47,286 bases of DNA from Lachnospiraceae bacterium (GCA_014799465.1 JAAVHZ010000060.1:1-47286), one strand, 5' to 3'; shown: positions 1 through 7,842, numbered from the stretch's first letter. Notes: generated from the letters alone by a model not told the origin. Program-made: numbers and translations.

Positions 1-163
1 ACCCAACAATATCTTAAAAAATGGTATTTTCATCAAGGGGTAAGTGCGCCCTTTTTTAGCCAAAAAATTAAACCAATATTTTTCATTTTTTTATTGACAT
101 TTATTAGCTGGACTTTAAAAACCTTTTAATACCATTATATATATTATCGGTTTTTCCATAAAC

Positions 164-613
164 TTACTTAAATACAAACAGCTTACTTATAACATAATTA
201 AGCACAATAACTACCACCTGTGCAATCACTTTTATAAGCATACTGCCCATTCCAAGCAAAGTTATAAACACAAACAGAATAATTTCTTCAATAACAAGGG
301 TTACTATTCTTCCCCAGTAAAAGGAACTCATCTGTTTCACAAATTCAGCCATTGATTTTGTGGGAGAATCAAATACCCATATACGGTTTGTAAAAAACGC
401 AAACATTACTGTAATAATCCATGAAAAAATATTTGCCAAAAGCTCATTTATATTAAATACCTTATTGAACAGTGCATATGTAGAAATGCTCATCATAAAA
501 CTTAAAAATCCAAAAAACAGGTACAAAAGCATTTCTTTATTTTTCCTGTAAAACGGTTCAAATGTCCTGATACCCGGCAAAGCCATAATTTTATCAAAAA
601 TATCTCTATTCAT
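164..613 (-). CDS. GtrA-like small polytopic membrane protein
   Basis: A 149-residue protein made almost entirely of hydrophobic helices, with about four membrane segments (roughly residues 28-48, 55-76, 97-118 and 122-147) and the short basic N-terminus typical of the GtrA family. The motif TNRIWVFDS between the second and third helices and the end NYVISKLFVF are characteristic of the family. Family members help move polyprenyl-linked sugars across the membrane during cell-surface glycosylation, but no glycosyltransferase partner is visible here, so the substrate is unknown. The start ATG is preceded by AGGAAAG. A strong promoter lies just upstream, so the gene is probably transcribed alone. 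Confidence 0.85.
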   Translation of the reverse strand: MNRDIFDKIMALPGIRTFEPFYRKNKEMLLYLFFGFLSFMMSISTYALFNKVFNINELLANIFSWIITVMFAFFTNRIWVFDSPTKSMAEFVKQMSSFYWGRIVTLVIEEIILFVFITLLGMGSMLIKVIAQVVVIVLNYVISKLFVFK

Positions 614-652
614 TTTCTTTCCTATCCATTATATTAAATAAATCAATATGTA

Positions 653-681
653 ATTCTATATGAATTTGTATAGTTTGTCAA
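653..681 (-). promoter_or_regulatory. Sigma-A promoter for the gtrA-like gene
   Basis: On the minus strand TTGACA (676-681) is followed after exactly 17 bases by TAGAAT (653-658). It sits about 40 bases before the gtrA-like start codon. Confidence 0.6.
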
Positions 682-699
682 TAAACGCCTATATAGTTT

Positions 700-762
700 A
701 TGCGGCAGACGTATGGAAAAACTCCGAATAAATTCGTCATTTTTTCATGCATCTGCCGCACT
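700..762. terminator. Stem-loop after the FapA-like gene
   Basis: TGCGGCAGA at 701 pairs with TCTGCCGCA ending at 760, with weaker A/T pairing inside. It lies between the FapA-like stop and the gtrA promoter, so it probably ends FapA transcription. There is no clean U-run after the stem on the minus strand, so termination is inferred from position. Confidence 0.4.
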
Positions 763-785
763 GTTGTTTATACCGGATATTTATA

Positions 786-2210
786 CTATACATTAGGAAC
801 TGCCACCACGTTTCCTCCACGTTTTTCATAACTTACATTAAAATTCTCCGACTTATTTATATAAACAATATCATTTATGTTAATACTGACTCTCGGATAT
901 ACACTCTTTTTTACCTTAATCTTTGATTTTTCAGATTTTGCCAGTAACTCTATAAGTTGTTTCCTCTTTTTAATAAGTTTGTCAAGGTCTGCTGTCTTTT
1001 TATACTTAGCACGTATTAGTTCCATTTTTTTATCTGTAAGATACTGTGCACTCTTTTCCTTAAGCGATGCCTCTATCTTTCCTATTGCAATATCCATATT
1101 TTTTATTTCTTCATTAAACTGTTCTATATCTTCATCATTTTTTGCAATAGCTGCATACATTTCACTTCCACCGCCTACTTTTACAAATGTCTTTGTTTCA
1201 GCCATGTTTCCCAGCACATTTGCTTCAATATAAGATACTGCCTTCGCCCTTCCACCAAGAATAACTCCAATTTTTCCTGATATTATAATACTTTCTTCTG
1301 ATTCAATATCGCAGTTCAGTACAGCACCTGCAACTATAGTTCCTTTTGCCCTGACTATAGTCTGTTCAAAAAACTTGGCTGATATGCTTCCTCCTGCTTC
1401 AATCCTTCCTTTTCCTGCTCCCTGCACACCATTCTTAAGCACAATACCCCGGTCTGCATACAGAAAAGATGCCTCCACATGACCATCAACTATAATCTGT
1501 CCCGATGCCCTAACATATGCTCCTGAAGTAACATTTCCCTTTATATGCACATCACCCGGAAATTGTATATTGCCGGTTGCATGATTTACATCACCATCAA
1601 TCTCATAACAGTTTGATATATTTATAGACTTATTAGTTGTATACTCAAGTCTTCCTGACATAAGTGCAATATATTTCCTGCCGTCGCTTTCATCCAGCTT
1701 AAACCCTTTACCCTTTAACGGCGGCTGCTCCTTGCCGTTTTTACCGGGAATTTTATTTCCCTGAACATCTGACCCATTCTTGCCTTTTGTTCCCGGTCTG
1801 TATATTGCTATAATATCCCCTTCTGATACCCTGCAATAATTATCAAACTGATTATAATCCACACTTCCGTCTTCGTTTATCTTCGGTCTTTGGTCAAAGT
1901 CAAATGAAAATGGAATCTCATAATATCCATCATTGCCAAAAACAGGCGGTTCACCCTCTGCCACTTTATATTCGATATAAAACAATTTGTTCTCAGTTAT
2001 ATCCCTTAACACATCTTCCATTATTCCACACGTAACTTTATTCTCTTTAAGAACATCAATAAGGGTTTCAACCGGTATTTTCTTGTCATAATCCAAAGGG
2101 CTTACCGTCATATAGGCGGACATCAAATCCTCATCCACCCTTACTTCAATCTCATTAATGTTAAAATCTTTATCCTCGAACATAATATCCACCACCCTCT
2201 CCACGAACAA
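786..2210 (-). CDS. FapA / DUF342 family protein
   Basis: A 474-residue soluble protein. The first 200 or so residues form the FapA N-terminal region. Residues about 200-360 are a repetitive beta-helix with many Gly and short polar turns (for example GDVHIKGNVTSGAYVRASG). A charged helical segment at about 365-425 is likely a coiled coil, and a small beta tail follows. This order matches DUF342, called flagellar assembly protein A in flagellated bacteria, whose biochemical role is poorly defined. No flagellar gene lies nearby, so a motility role cannot be claimed. The start is ATG with GGAGAGGGTGG shortly upstream. It lies after spoIIP but a hairpin separates them. Confidence 0.8.
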   Translation of the reverse strand: MFVERVVDIMFEDKDFNINEIEVRVDEDLMSAYMTVSPLDYDKKIPVETLIDVLKENKVTCGIMEDVLRDITENKLFYIEYKVAEGEPPVFGNDGYYEIPFSFDFDQRPKINEDGSVDYNQFDNYCRVSEGDIIAIYRPGTKGKNGSDVQGNKIPGKNGKEQPPLKGKGFKLDESDGRKYIALMSGRLEYTTNKSINISNCYEIDGDVNHATGNIQFPGDVHIKGNVTSGAYVRASGQIIVDGHVEASFLYADRGIVLKNGVQGAGKGRIEAGGSISAKFFEQTIVRAKGTIVAGAVLNCDIESEESIIISGKIGVILGGRAKAVSYIEANVLGNMAETKTFVKVGGGSEMYAAIAKNDEDIEQFNEEIKNMDIAIGKIEASLKEKSAQYLTDKKMELIRAKYKKTADLDKLIKKRKQLIELLAKSEKSKIKVKKSVYPRVSININDIVYINKSENFNVSYEKRGGNVVAVPNV

Positions 2211-2270
2211 TTATATTAATTAAATTATACAGCAGTTAGGGGAATTTTACAATGAAAATGTATGTAATAA

Positions 2271-2310
2271 AATAAGCTGCCACACCAATTTTTTAGCGTG
2301 GCAGCTTATT
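2271..2310 (-). terminator. Rho-independent terminator after spoIIP
   Basis: Thirteen-base perfect arms, AATAAGCTGCCAC (2271-2283) and GTGGCAGCTTATT (2298-2310). On the minus strand the stem runs into a T-rich stretch (TTATTTTATTA). The loop is 14 nt. Confidence 0.7.
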
Positions 2311-2421
2311 AAAAATTATTCCTTAATTATATGCTTTCATATAGTCTTCATGCCATTCCTTTGATACAGGGATATTAGCATTCTTAAAGATTTACTTTTA
2401 GCAAGTTTCTTTTCCCACTAT

Positions 2422-3633
2422 TCACTTAAGCACCATATTCAGCAATTCTGACAGCGGTTCCATTGCGTTCTTTTCTTCCTGAAGAGTATTAGTCTGTGCT
2501 CCAACCTCTATAAGCATTGACTTAGGTCTGACCTGTTGGTTATACTCATATGCATTTATATAATTCCTTCTCGTAAATCCTGGGAAATATTCCATAGCTT
2601 TTACTTTCATCTGAAGGCTCATGGCAAGATTATCACTTCTGTTGGGATTGTACAGATAAGCTATTTCACCTGTAGAAGCAAGTCTGCTCATTCCATTAAA
2701 AAACATTATCTGTGATGTCTGCTTTCCGTTTACATCAGTTACCAAATGAAGATTTTCGTTTACTCCATCTCTATGTATATCCAATACCACTTCTATGGAT
2801 GGATTATCAGCAAGTACCTGTGATATTTTTGTATACGCATAATCATATGCCTTACTTCTGTCTAAAACACCATTTATATAATCAAAAGAATCTGTTATAT
2901 GAATAACATTATATCCATACCTTTCTCTAAGCAGCAAAGCAAGATATTCTCCAACGCCTATTATCTTGGTAGATGCATCACCTTCCACTGAATCCACAAA
3001 CCCTTCCTGTCCGTGGGTATGGTATATAAGAATCTGCGGTTTGCTGTTATCCTGTTTCATAGTCATATCTCTTGCCATCAGCTCAGGTCCATTTAAATCA
3101 CTTTCATACACAACTGTAGCAGATGCAACCGTATAGAAGTTCTTCATAAGATACTCAAATGTAAGAGTTGAGGGATTAATTAGAGATACCGGAGCCAATG
3201 CCTCTTGTGTATTGTTCAAAGTCTCAATTTCTTTTGTTTCCGGCTCTGTCGGCACACTCTGTTCTGTTTCCGGTTCCTCCTGCTTGCTTGTCTCTTCAAT
3301 ATAATCTATATGGTCAGGTTCCGGAACAGTTTCAAGTGCTCTTTCACTATCATACCGAAGTGCCAGTGAAAAAGGAGATTCTACCAGCATTTCTTTTTTT
3401 TCAGCCTTTCTGACATAACGGTATATGGAATAATGCTCTTTTATTGTAGTTGATGAAATGTCAAAAATCACATTATCAATAGAATCTTTTATTATCTGAC
3501 TTTCATATTTTCCTACAATATATATTGTAAGTACAATAATAACTATAATGTTAAATCTTCTTATATACTTATCTTTACCATTTTTGCCCACTTTTCTTTT
3601 AGACCTTTCCTTATATATTATTGGTGTGGTCAA
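2422..3633 (-). CDS. spoIIP: Stage II sporulation protein P (SpoIIP)
   Basis: A 403-residue protein with one N-terminal membrane helix (about residues 27-44), an acidic Glu/Pro/Thr-rich linker to about residue 150, and a C-terminal amidase/endopeptidase domain. Visible active-site elements are ILIYHTHGQEGF, VLDIHRDG and the Glu in LIEVGAQTN, which fit the zinc-dependent amidase_3 fold of SpoIIP. The protein degrades peptidoglycan with SpoIID during engulfment of the forespore. It lies directly after gpr, the usual clostridial and bacilli order. The start is uncertain: TTG at 3633 has a poor ribosome site, while GTG at about 3591 follows AAGGAAAGG. Confidence 0.93.
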   Translation of the reverse strand: MTTPIIYKERSKRKVGKNGKDKYIRRFNIIVIIVLTIYIVGKYESQIIKDSIDNVIFDISSTTIKEHYSIYRYVRKAEKKEMLVESPFSLALRYDSERALETVPEPDHIDYIEETSKQEEPETEQSVPTEPETKEIETLNNTQEALAPVSLINPSTLTFEYLMKNFYTVASATVVYESDLNGPELMARDMTMKQDNSKPQILIYHTHGQEGFVDSVEGDASTKIIGVGEYLALLLRERYGYNVIHITDSFDYINGVLDRSKAYDYAYTKISQVLADNPSIEVVLDIHRDGVNENLHLVTDVNGKQTSQIMFFNGMSRLASTGEIAYLYNPNRSDNLAMSLQMKVKAMEYFPGFTRRNYINAYEYNQQVRPKSMLIEVGAQTNTLQEEKNAMEPLSELLNMVLK

Positions 3634-3634
3634 A

Positions 3635-3655
3635 TTTTGACTATACCAGTCAAAA
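3635..3655. promoter_or_regulatory. Inverted repeat between gpr and spoIIP
   Basis: TTTTGACT and AGTCAAAA form perfect 8-base arms around ATACC, ending two bases before the TTG start of spoIIP. It could be a regulator site or an RNA hairpin. No T-run follows on the minus strand. Confidence 0.3.
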
Positions 3656-3704
3656 GTACTGCCAAATCATTACCATATTTCAGTATATTAAGATAGTAAC
3701 CATT

Positions 3705-4622
3705 TCATTCTGTTTTTTTCCATATATTATTAAGTGCCTCAGATAATATAAATCCAAGTACATTTATATCCTCATCTATGTCTTTTGGCGTAACATATAA
3801 CGTTCGTATTTCAGGAGATGTAATCTCTTTTATAAACTGATATTGTTCACCGTCTGTCAATTCTTTATATTCATCACGTATTGAAAACATTTCTATAAGA
3901 TTATCCATAATATCTCTTACAATAGTTGCAACATCTACAACAGTAGGTATGCCGATTGCCACCACCGGAACGCCTATAGTCTCCTTTGTCAGACCTTTGC
4001 GGTGATTGCCCACACCTGAACCGGGATTAATACCTGTATCGGTAAGCTGTATTGTGGTATTCAGTCTTTTTGCGTTGCGCGCAGCCAATGCATCTATGGC
4101 GATTACCACATCAGGATTTATCTGGTCTGCTATTCCTTTTATAATCTCCATACTCTCCATGCCGGTCTTTGCCATTACTCCCGGAGCTATACAACTTATT
4201 TCCCAGCCATTCTCTCCATAGAACTCATTAAAATTCCTTGTGACCTGTATTCTCTCTATAGTTTCAGGCCCTAAAGAATCAGGAGTGGCATCTTTGTTTC
4301 CAAGACCGGCTATAAGTATCTTTCCATTTTGCATGACTGGTAACAGCTCTCTTATATAACGGCTCAGCTCCAGTGCAATTCCCGACAGATTTGAGTCACT
4401 TACATCATCCCTTAATTTTTCCGCTTCAAGAGTAATATAAGTGCCTATAGGTTTTCTCATTGCTGCCGCTCCCTCCCGGTTCTTTATGATAACCCTTGTC
4501 ACTTTTATGGAATCATCACAACGTTTTTCCTCTTCAAGAACTACTCCTTTTATCTCAACATTTGTTCCCTCAAAACTTTCTCTTGTCTCCAATGCTAAAT
4601 CCGTTCTTATCTGAATATCCAT
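3705..4622 (-). CDS. gpr: GPR germination endopeptidase
   Basis: A 305-residue member of the GPR family, the aspartate-type protease that degrades small acid-soluble spore proteins at germination. The N-terminus (MDIQIRTDLALET) holds the propeptide region removed during maturation. The core shows ILIAGLGNKDATPDSLGP, VIAIDALAARN and DTGINPGSGVGNHRKGL, all strongly conserved in GPR. The length is a little under the Bacillus enzyme. The start is ATG with AAGGAG 11 bases upstream. spoIIP follows 71 bases downstream on the same strand, and the divergent rpsT gene begins across a 240-base gap. Expression late in the forespore is expected from the family, but I could not identify a convincing sigma-G promoter. 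Confidence 0.95.
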   Translation of the reverse strand: MDIQIRTDLALETRESFEGTNVEIKGVVLEEEKRCDDSIKVTRVIIKNREGAAAMRKPIGTYITLEAEKLRDDVSDSNLSGIALELSRYIRELLPVMQNGKILIAGLGNKDATPDSLGPETIERIQVTRNFNEFYGENGWEISCIAPGVMAKTGMESMEIIKGIADQINPDVVIAIDALAARNAKRLNTTIQLTDTGINPGSGVGNHRKGLTKETIGVPVVAIGIPTVVDVATIVRDIMDNLIEMFSIRDEYKELTDGEQYQFIKEITSPEIRTLYVTPKDIDEDINVLGFILSEALNNIWKKTE

Positions 4623-4653
4623 CTTTTAACTCACTCCTTCAAATTATGAATGA

Positions 4654-4673
4654 CATGGCTGAACTGTTACAAT
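4654..4673. repeat. Dispersed 20-base repeat, copy 1
   Basis: This 20-base stretch, containing GGCTGAACTGTTACAAT, is identical to 42014-42033. The right edge of the window ends inside a third copy. It lies between gpr and rpsT. Confidence 0.6.
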
Positions 4674-4710
4674 CTGTAATTAGTTTTTGCAGAATTTTAC
4701 ATTTTATGTA

Positions 4711-4739
4711 TTGACATTCGAAACATAATTTATTAAACT
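4711..4739 (+). promoter_or_regulatory. rpsT promoter
   Basis: TTGACA at 4711-4716 and TAAACT at 4734-4739 are separated by 17 bases. The transcript would carry a leader of about 115 nt with an imperfect stem (around 4749-4786, TGTTTATGTGG with CCACGTCATGTAAACA). Autogenous control of S20 through its leader is known in other bacteria; here it is only a possibility. Confidence 0.5.
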
Positions 4740-4865
4740 ATTCTAGTGTGTTTATGTGGCAAGTCCGCATGTCCACGTCATGTAAACATAAATTGTAAAC
4801 ACAGGCTTCATAACTCTCTCAATGAAGTCATACATTATAAAACAAGTTTTTCGGAGGTAATTGAA

Positions 4866-5129
4866 TTGGCTAACATTAAATCTGCAAAGAAAAGAATCTT
4901 AGTAAACCAGACAAAGGCTGCCCGCAATAAGGCAATCCGTTCAAAAGTAAAGACAACAATAAAGAAAGTTGATGCTGCAATAGCTGCAAATGATAAGGCT
5001 GCTGCTGAAGCTGCTTTAAAGGCTGCTACTACAGAAATTGACAAAGCCTGCTCAAAAGGCATATATCATAAAAATACAGCATCAAGAAAAGTTTCACGTT
5101 TAGCTGCTGCTGTAAATAAAATGGCATAA
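4866..5129 (+). CDS. rpsT: 30S ribosomal protein S20
   Basis: An 87-residue, Lys/Ala-rich helical protein with the S20 signature: the start ANIKSAKKRI, a helical hairpin rich in AAAEAALKAA, and the end KGIYHKNTASRKVSRL. It binds 16S rRNA during small-subunit assembly. The start is TTG at 4866, chosen because GGAGG (4853-4857) lies 8 bases upstream and residue 2 onward matches S20. Longer in-frame starts would add a non-homologous leader. A TTG start for S20 is common and often linked to autogenous translational control. It is a single-gene unit with its own promoter and terminator. Confidence 0.96.
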   Translation: MANIKSAKKRILVNQTKAARNKAIRSKVKTTIKKVDAAIAANDKAAAEAALKAATTEIDKACSKGIYHKNTASRKVSRLAAAVNKMA

Positions 5130-5138
5130 TTTAATTAT

Positions 5139-5186
5139 AAAAAAACCTGTTGCTCATAGTAATATTTGCAACAGGTTTTTTATTTT
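5139..5186 (+). terminator. rpsT terminator
   Basis: AAAAACCTGTTGC pairs with GCAACAGGTTTTT and a T-run continues to about 5185. The symmetric A and T flanks mean it could also act on the minus-strand gene that ends at 5188. Confidence 0.85.
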
Positions 5187-5187
5187 G

Positions 5188-5436
5188 TTATTCTACTGTA
5201 CTATTATCTAAATAAATTATAAAATCAGATTCTTGTTTTGTCCATAATTCATTGTAATCTCTATAATGCCAATGACTTCCATCTTCAACATTTTTTTCTG
5301 CAATATCCTGACGAACGCTCTTTAAAAATTCTATAATTTTATCTAAATCATTCTTATTACAGTCTAAAGTAACTTCACTTAATTTTATAATTTTATTATA
5401 TTCATTATCTTTTTTATCATAACCAAATGCTTCCAT
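5188..5436 (-). CDS. Hypothetical acidic 82-aa protein
   Basis: I do not recognise this protein. It has 82 residues with no signal peptide or membrane helix. It starts with a beta-rich stretch (IIKLSEVTLDC), has a helix around DLDKIIEFLKSVRQDIAEK, and ends with aromatic and His residues (GSHWHYRDYNELW) followed by a strand, a size and pattern seen in small immunity-like proteins, but this is only a resemblance. The ribosome site is weak (GGGTG about 10 bases upstream). A TATAAT-like box is present about 40 bases before the start, and a separate short transcript unit ends about 100 bases upstream. Confidence 0.55.
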   Translation of the reverse strand: MEAFGYDKKDNEYNKIIKLSEVTLDCNKNDLDKIIEFLKSVRQDIAEKNVEDGSHWHYRDYNELWTKQESDFIIYLDNSTVE

Positions 5437-5537
5437 ACATTTTCACCCGTCTTTCAAATATCAATTTTTTATTTATTTGATTATATATACACGAAACTAC
5501 TGTAATACATGGTATTATGCTTAACTCTCAACACAAT

Positions 5538-5619
5538 AAAAAAATCAAGAGCGGCAACCTCTATGCTTTACTTACATAGAATATGCCACTCCTTCCAAAG
5601 AGTTTTCTCTTTCAATTCT
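5538..5619 (-). ncRNA. Candidate short transcript of about 80 nt
   Basis: The minus strand carries a consensus promoter and, about 80 bases later, a strong terminator, with no room for a normal gene. The transcript would contain a small hairpin (AAAGAG-AAAA-CTCTTT), then AAGGAG, an ATG followed at once by TAA, and a terminator stem whose arms start with GAGTGGCA and end with TGCCGCTC, followed by TTGATTTTTTT. The terminator stem spans 5549-5591 and the T-run is 5538-5544. It could be a standalone small RNA or a leader attenuator for the 82-aa gene downstream. The start-stop pair after a good ribosome site is unusual. Confidence 0.45.
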
Positions 5620-5625
5620 GCTAAT

Positions 5626-5654
5626 ATTATATGTTCATACACACAAATTGTCAA
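5626..5654 (-). promoter_or_regulatory. Consensus sigma-A promoter of the short transcript
   Basis: TTGACA (5649-5654) and TATAAT (5626-5631) on the minus strand are both perfect, with a 17-base spacer. Confidence 0.7.
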
Positions 5655-5805
5655 CCACATTTTTTACGAAATTATATATCTATATTGTTTAGAGCCTTTA
5701 CCTGTTACAACTTCATTATAAACATATATTAGTGTTATAATATATAAGCTTTTGGGGGTTCGGGTACTTGCCCCTGAGGAGTTTCACACTGCATATGCGA
5801 TGAGG

Positions 5806-5850
5806 AAAAAAATAACAACAGCCAAGGTTTATCCCTGATTGTTGTTTTAT
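5806..5850 (-). terminator. Terminator of the small membrane protein gene
   Basis: On the minus strand AAAACAACA pairs with TGTTGTT across a 19-base loop and is followed by ATTTTTTT. It lies 30 bases after the stop at 5878. The rest of the 5437-5877 gap holds the short transcript above and a G/C-rich patch at 5753-5778 of unknown meaning. Confidence 0.65.
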
Positions 5851-5877
5851 AAGGAAAAAGGGCTTTGACACTCATTG

Positions 5878-6174
5878 TTACCATTTATAATGTCCATAAA
5901 GTCTATTGGTATTTGCTCTGCTCGCATTTTTAAAACCATCAGTAATAGCACTGGCAATTCCTATAGCAACCAATACTCCCAATACTGTTCCAATTACAAG
6001 ACTTGTAACTGTTACAACTACGGCTGTAATCAATGCAAAACGTAAAGTCTTCAAAACAACCCTTGCTACTTTTTCACCACGGGTCAATTTTCTCCAACTT
6101 CCATTCATGATCCATTTGATTTTGCTTTGTTCTTTGATTGTTTTGTCAACCGTATTTAATTTTACATTCTTCAT
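5878..6174 (-). CDS. Small Gly/Ala/Val-rich membrane protein
   Basis: About 98 residues, family not recognised. A basic N-terminal half (about residues 1-45, many Lys/Arg) precedes one long or two short hydrophobic segments, at roughly residues 46-80, rich in Val, Ala, Ile and Gly. The tail is short and polar and ends YGHYKW. Such a basic-then-glycine-rich hydrophobic layout is seen in small membrane proteins and some bacteriocin-like peptides, but there is no leader cleavage site and no export gene next to it. The ATG at 6174 follows AGGTGG at good spacing; a GTG at 6186 is a poorer start. It is bracketed by terminators, so it is probably a single-gene unit. Confidence 0.6.
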   Translation of the reverse strand: MKNVKLNTVDKTIKEQSKIKWIMNGSWRKLTRGEKVARVVLKTLRFALITAVVVTVTSLVIGTVLGVLVAIGIASAITDGFKNASRANTNRLYGHYKW

Positions 6175-6412
6175 AATCTTTTCCACCTTTTTTCATTTTT
6201 TTAATTAACCAAAAGCAGTATGACCACAAATATCATCTGTGACCCTGATAAACGTATGATATGTAACTTTTGGATTCCTTTTATTTAAGATGATATTTGA
6301 TTATATTTTTTATTCACAAATTTTTAGGGTGCAGGGACACCCCGCAGTCCCACAGACAGGTACTGTCTACAGTCTTTGAAAATGTCTGTTCATGATGTAG
6401 GAAAAATTACCG

Positions 6413-6456
6413 AAAAACAGTGGTCATCATAGGTATTGTTATACCTCTGACGACCA
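6413..6456 (-). terminator. Terminator of the Thr-Glu repeat lipoprotein gene
   Basis: A long stem (6421-6456; AGGTAT and ATACCT inside, TGGTC and TGACCA outside) is followed on the minus strand by CTGTTTTT. It lies just after the stop at 6469. Confidence 0.7.
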
Positions 6457-6468
6457 TCTTAAGTGTTC

Positions 6469-7173
6469 TTACTTTGTTGCTCCACAGTCACAATAATAAT
6501 AGTCAACATAAGTGCTGTTCTCATAGTGTCCCTGATCCTCTTCATGAGAACCAACTTTTACAGTCTCAGTTACATATTTAGGAATACTTATGTGTCCGCT
6601 ACAAAAACTCTTAGCAGTACCATTAATATATGCTTCTACTGAATCATCCTGATGTGCATAAAGTTCTTCGACGTTATCAAATACTAACCCACAACGACAT
6701 TCATGAACTTCTGTCATTGTTGTTTTTTCTTCATAGTCATCAACCGTAACAATATTAGGAACCCATACCTGTTCTGTTGCTGTATGTTCTTTCCAGCTAT
6801 GTGTATGTGTGTTTACAGTATTGGGCTCAGAACCACCTGAATCATAATTGTTTGTATCAGAACCACTTGTATCATAACTATTTGTATCAGAACTGCTTGA
6901 ACCATAACCACTTGAATCAAAATAACTTGAATTAGAATTGGTTTCTGTTTGTACAACCTGCTGATAAGTTTCGGTTTCTGTCTCTGTTTCCGTCTCGGTT
7001 TCTGTCTCTATTTCAGTTTCTGTTTCAGTCTCTGTCTCTGTTTCAGTCTCTGTTTCTGTTTCCGTTTCTGTTAAAACAGATGATGAATTGACATCTTTAC
7101 TTCCACAACCTACAACAGAAACCGTCAACATCACTAATATAAGGCTCATTCCCATAAGGTTTGTTCTTCTCAT
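6469..7173 (-). CDS. Lipoprotein with (Thr-Glu)n spacer and Cys/His-rich C-terminus
   Basis: About 234 residues. The N-terminus is a lipoprotein signal, with MRRTN, a hydrophobic stretch and the lipobox VVGC at about residue 23, so it should be anchored to the outer face of the membrane. Next comes an almost pure Thr-Glu dipeptide repeat of about 17 units, then a Ser/Tyr/Gly/Asp linker with three near-copies of a SGSDTN-like unit. The C-terminal half starts HTHSWKEHT and has CRCG, His residues and CDCG at the end, a likely metal-binding fold. The ATG at 7173 is chosen because GGAGGT lies 7 bases upstream. Function unknown; the acidic repeat looks like a cell-wall-spanning spacer. Confidence 0.7.
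   Translation of the reverse strand: MRRTNLMGMSLILVMLTVSVVGCGSKDVNSSSVLTETETETETETETETETETEIETETETETETETETYQQVVQTETNSNSSYFDSSGYGSSSSDTNSYDTSGSDTNNYDSGGSEPNTVNTHTHSWKEHTATEQVWVPNIVTVDDYEEKTTMTEVHECRCGLVFDNVEELYAHQDDSVEAYINGTAKSFCSGHISIPKYVTETVKVGSHEEDQGHYENSTYVDYYYCDCGATK
6970..7075. repeat. Hexanucleotide repeat encoding (Thr-Glu)n
   Basis: Tandem imperfect six-base units (on the minus strand ACNGAR) code for the Thr-Glu stretch. One unit is changed to Ile-Glu. Because each unit is two codons, gain or loss of units keeps the frame. Confidence 0.85.
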
Positions 7174-7226
7174 ATCTCTTACCTCCATTTTAAAATAAAA
7201 TATTGAAAGTGTAGTTTCCAATATTG

Positions 7227-7751
7227 CTATTTCAGATTGTTAATTTTACGTTGGGCCAAGATTGTTTTCACGAGCTGATAAATAAAGGCGGGGATTCCAA
7301 CGATAATCGATAATACCGCCTTAACTGCTATGTATATTATCCAAAACCAAAATGTCCCAAATAATGAGACGGGAAAGAACGATTGCAGATATGTAAGGAA
7401 TTTCCAACCAAATGGAACAAAAAACCAAGCGACAATTGTATTCGCATAGTCGCCAAAACTACTAAGTTTGCCATCTTTGGCCGTCCACCATGTAGCAATG
7501 ATACTGACGAGAATGCCGATAGCAGTGGTTTTTATGAACTCGCTGCGGGTGTCAACCAGAGCGGCCTTGTATTTCTCCTTTCGCTGATTTTCTCTGTTCT
7601 GGGCTTGCTCCTGCTTGCTCTGCTGAATCTTGGCGGCACAGGTATCGCACATACAAGGCGTATACTTTTCGGCACACTCTCGACACAATCCCTTTCCGCA
7701 TTTTTGGCAGGTTGCGACAGCTTCTATTTCGGTATGATTAAAACATTTCAT
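7227..7751 (-). CDS. B-box type zinc-finger membrane protein
   Basis: A 174-residue protein. Residues 1-40 form a B-box-like zinc finger with ordered ligands CFNH, CQKCGKGLCRECAEKY and CMCDTC. A short charged helix follows, with Gln/Lys/Arg repeats at about residues 43-65. Three hydrophobic segments fill the rest (about 73-90, 100-120 and 128-165). Bacterial proteins of this type are widespread in gut Firmicutes but have no assigned job. The ATG has AGGAGT about 9 bases upstream. The lipoprotein gene begins 53 bases beyond its stop on the same strand, so the two may be co-transcribed; both carry Cys-rich likely metal sites. A strong promoter lies upstream, facing away from the XRE gene. Confidence 0.75.
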   Translation of the reverse strand: MKCFNHTEIEAVATCQKCGKGLCRECAEKYTPCMCDTCAAKIQQSKQEQAQNRENQRKEKYKAALVDTRSEFIKTTAIGILVSIIATWWTAKDGKLSSFGDYANTIVAWFFVPFGWKFLTYLQSFFPVSLFGTFWFWIIYIAVKAVLSIIVGIPAFIYQLVKTILAQRKINNLK

Positions 7752-7812
7752 CGTGGGAATACTCCTTTTGCTCTATTTATAGTTAGAAGAAAATATCTAT
7801 AACTGTATTAGT

Positions 7813-7842
7813 ATTATAAGCATGGTATGTTGTGTATGTCAA
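7813..7842 (-). promoter_or_regulatory. Promoter of the zinc-finger gene
   Basis: TTGACA (7837-7842) and TATAAT (7813-7818) on the minus strand, spacer 18. The XRE regulator is transcribed the other way 54 bases further on, so it may control this promoter. Confidence 0.6.

Noticed and set aside
4835-5062. Open frame antisense to rpsT
   Set aside because: It is the shadow of an Ala/Lys-rich gene, with no ribosome site or promoter.
5509-5721. Plus-strand open frame in the 5.4-5.9 kb gap
   Set aside because: It runs against the promoter and terminator of the short minus-strand transcript and reads as low-complexity, non-protein-like sequence.
7383-7802. Plus-strand open frame of 139 codons over the zinc-finger gene
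   Set aside because: The opposite frame has an ordered zinc finger, membrane helices and a ribosome site; this one has none.
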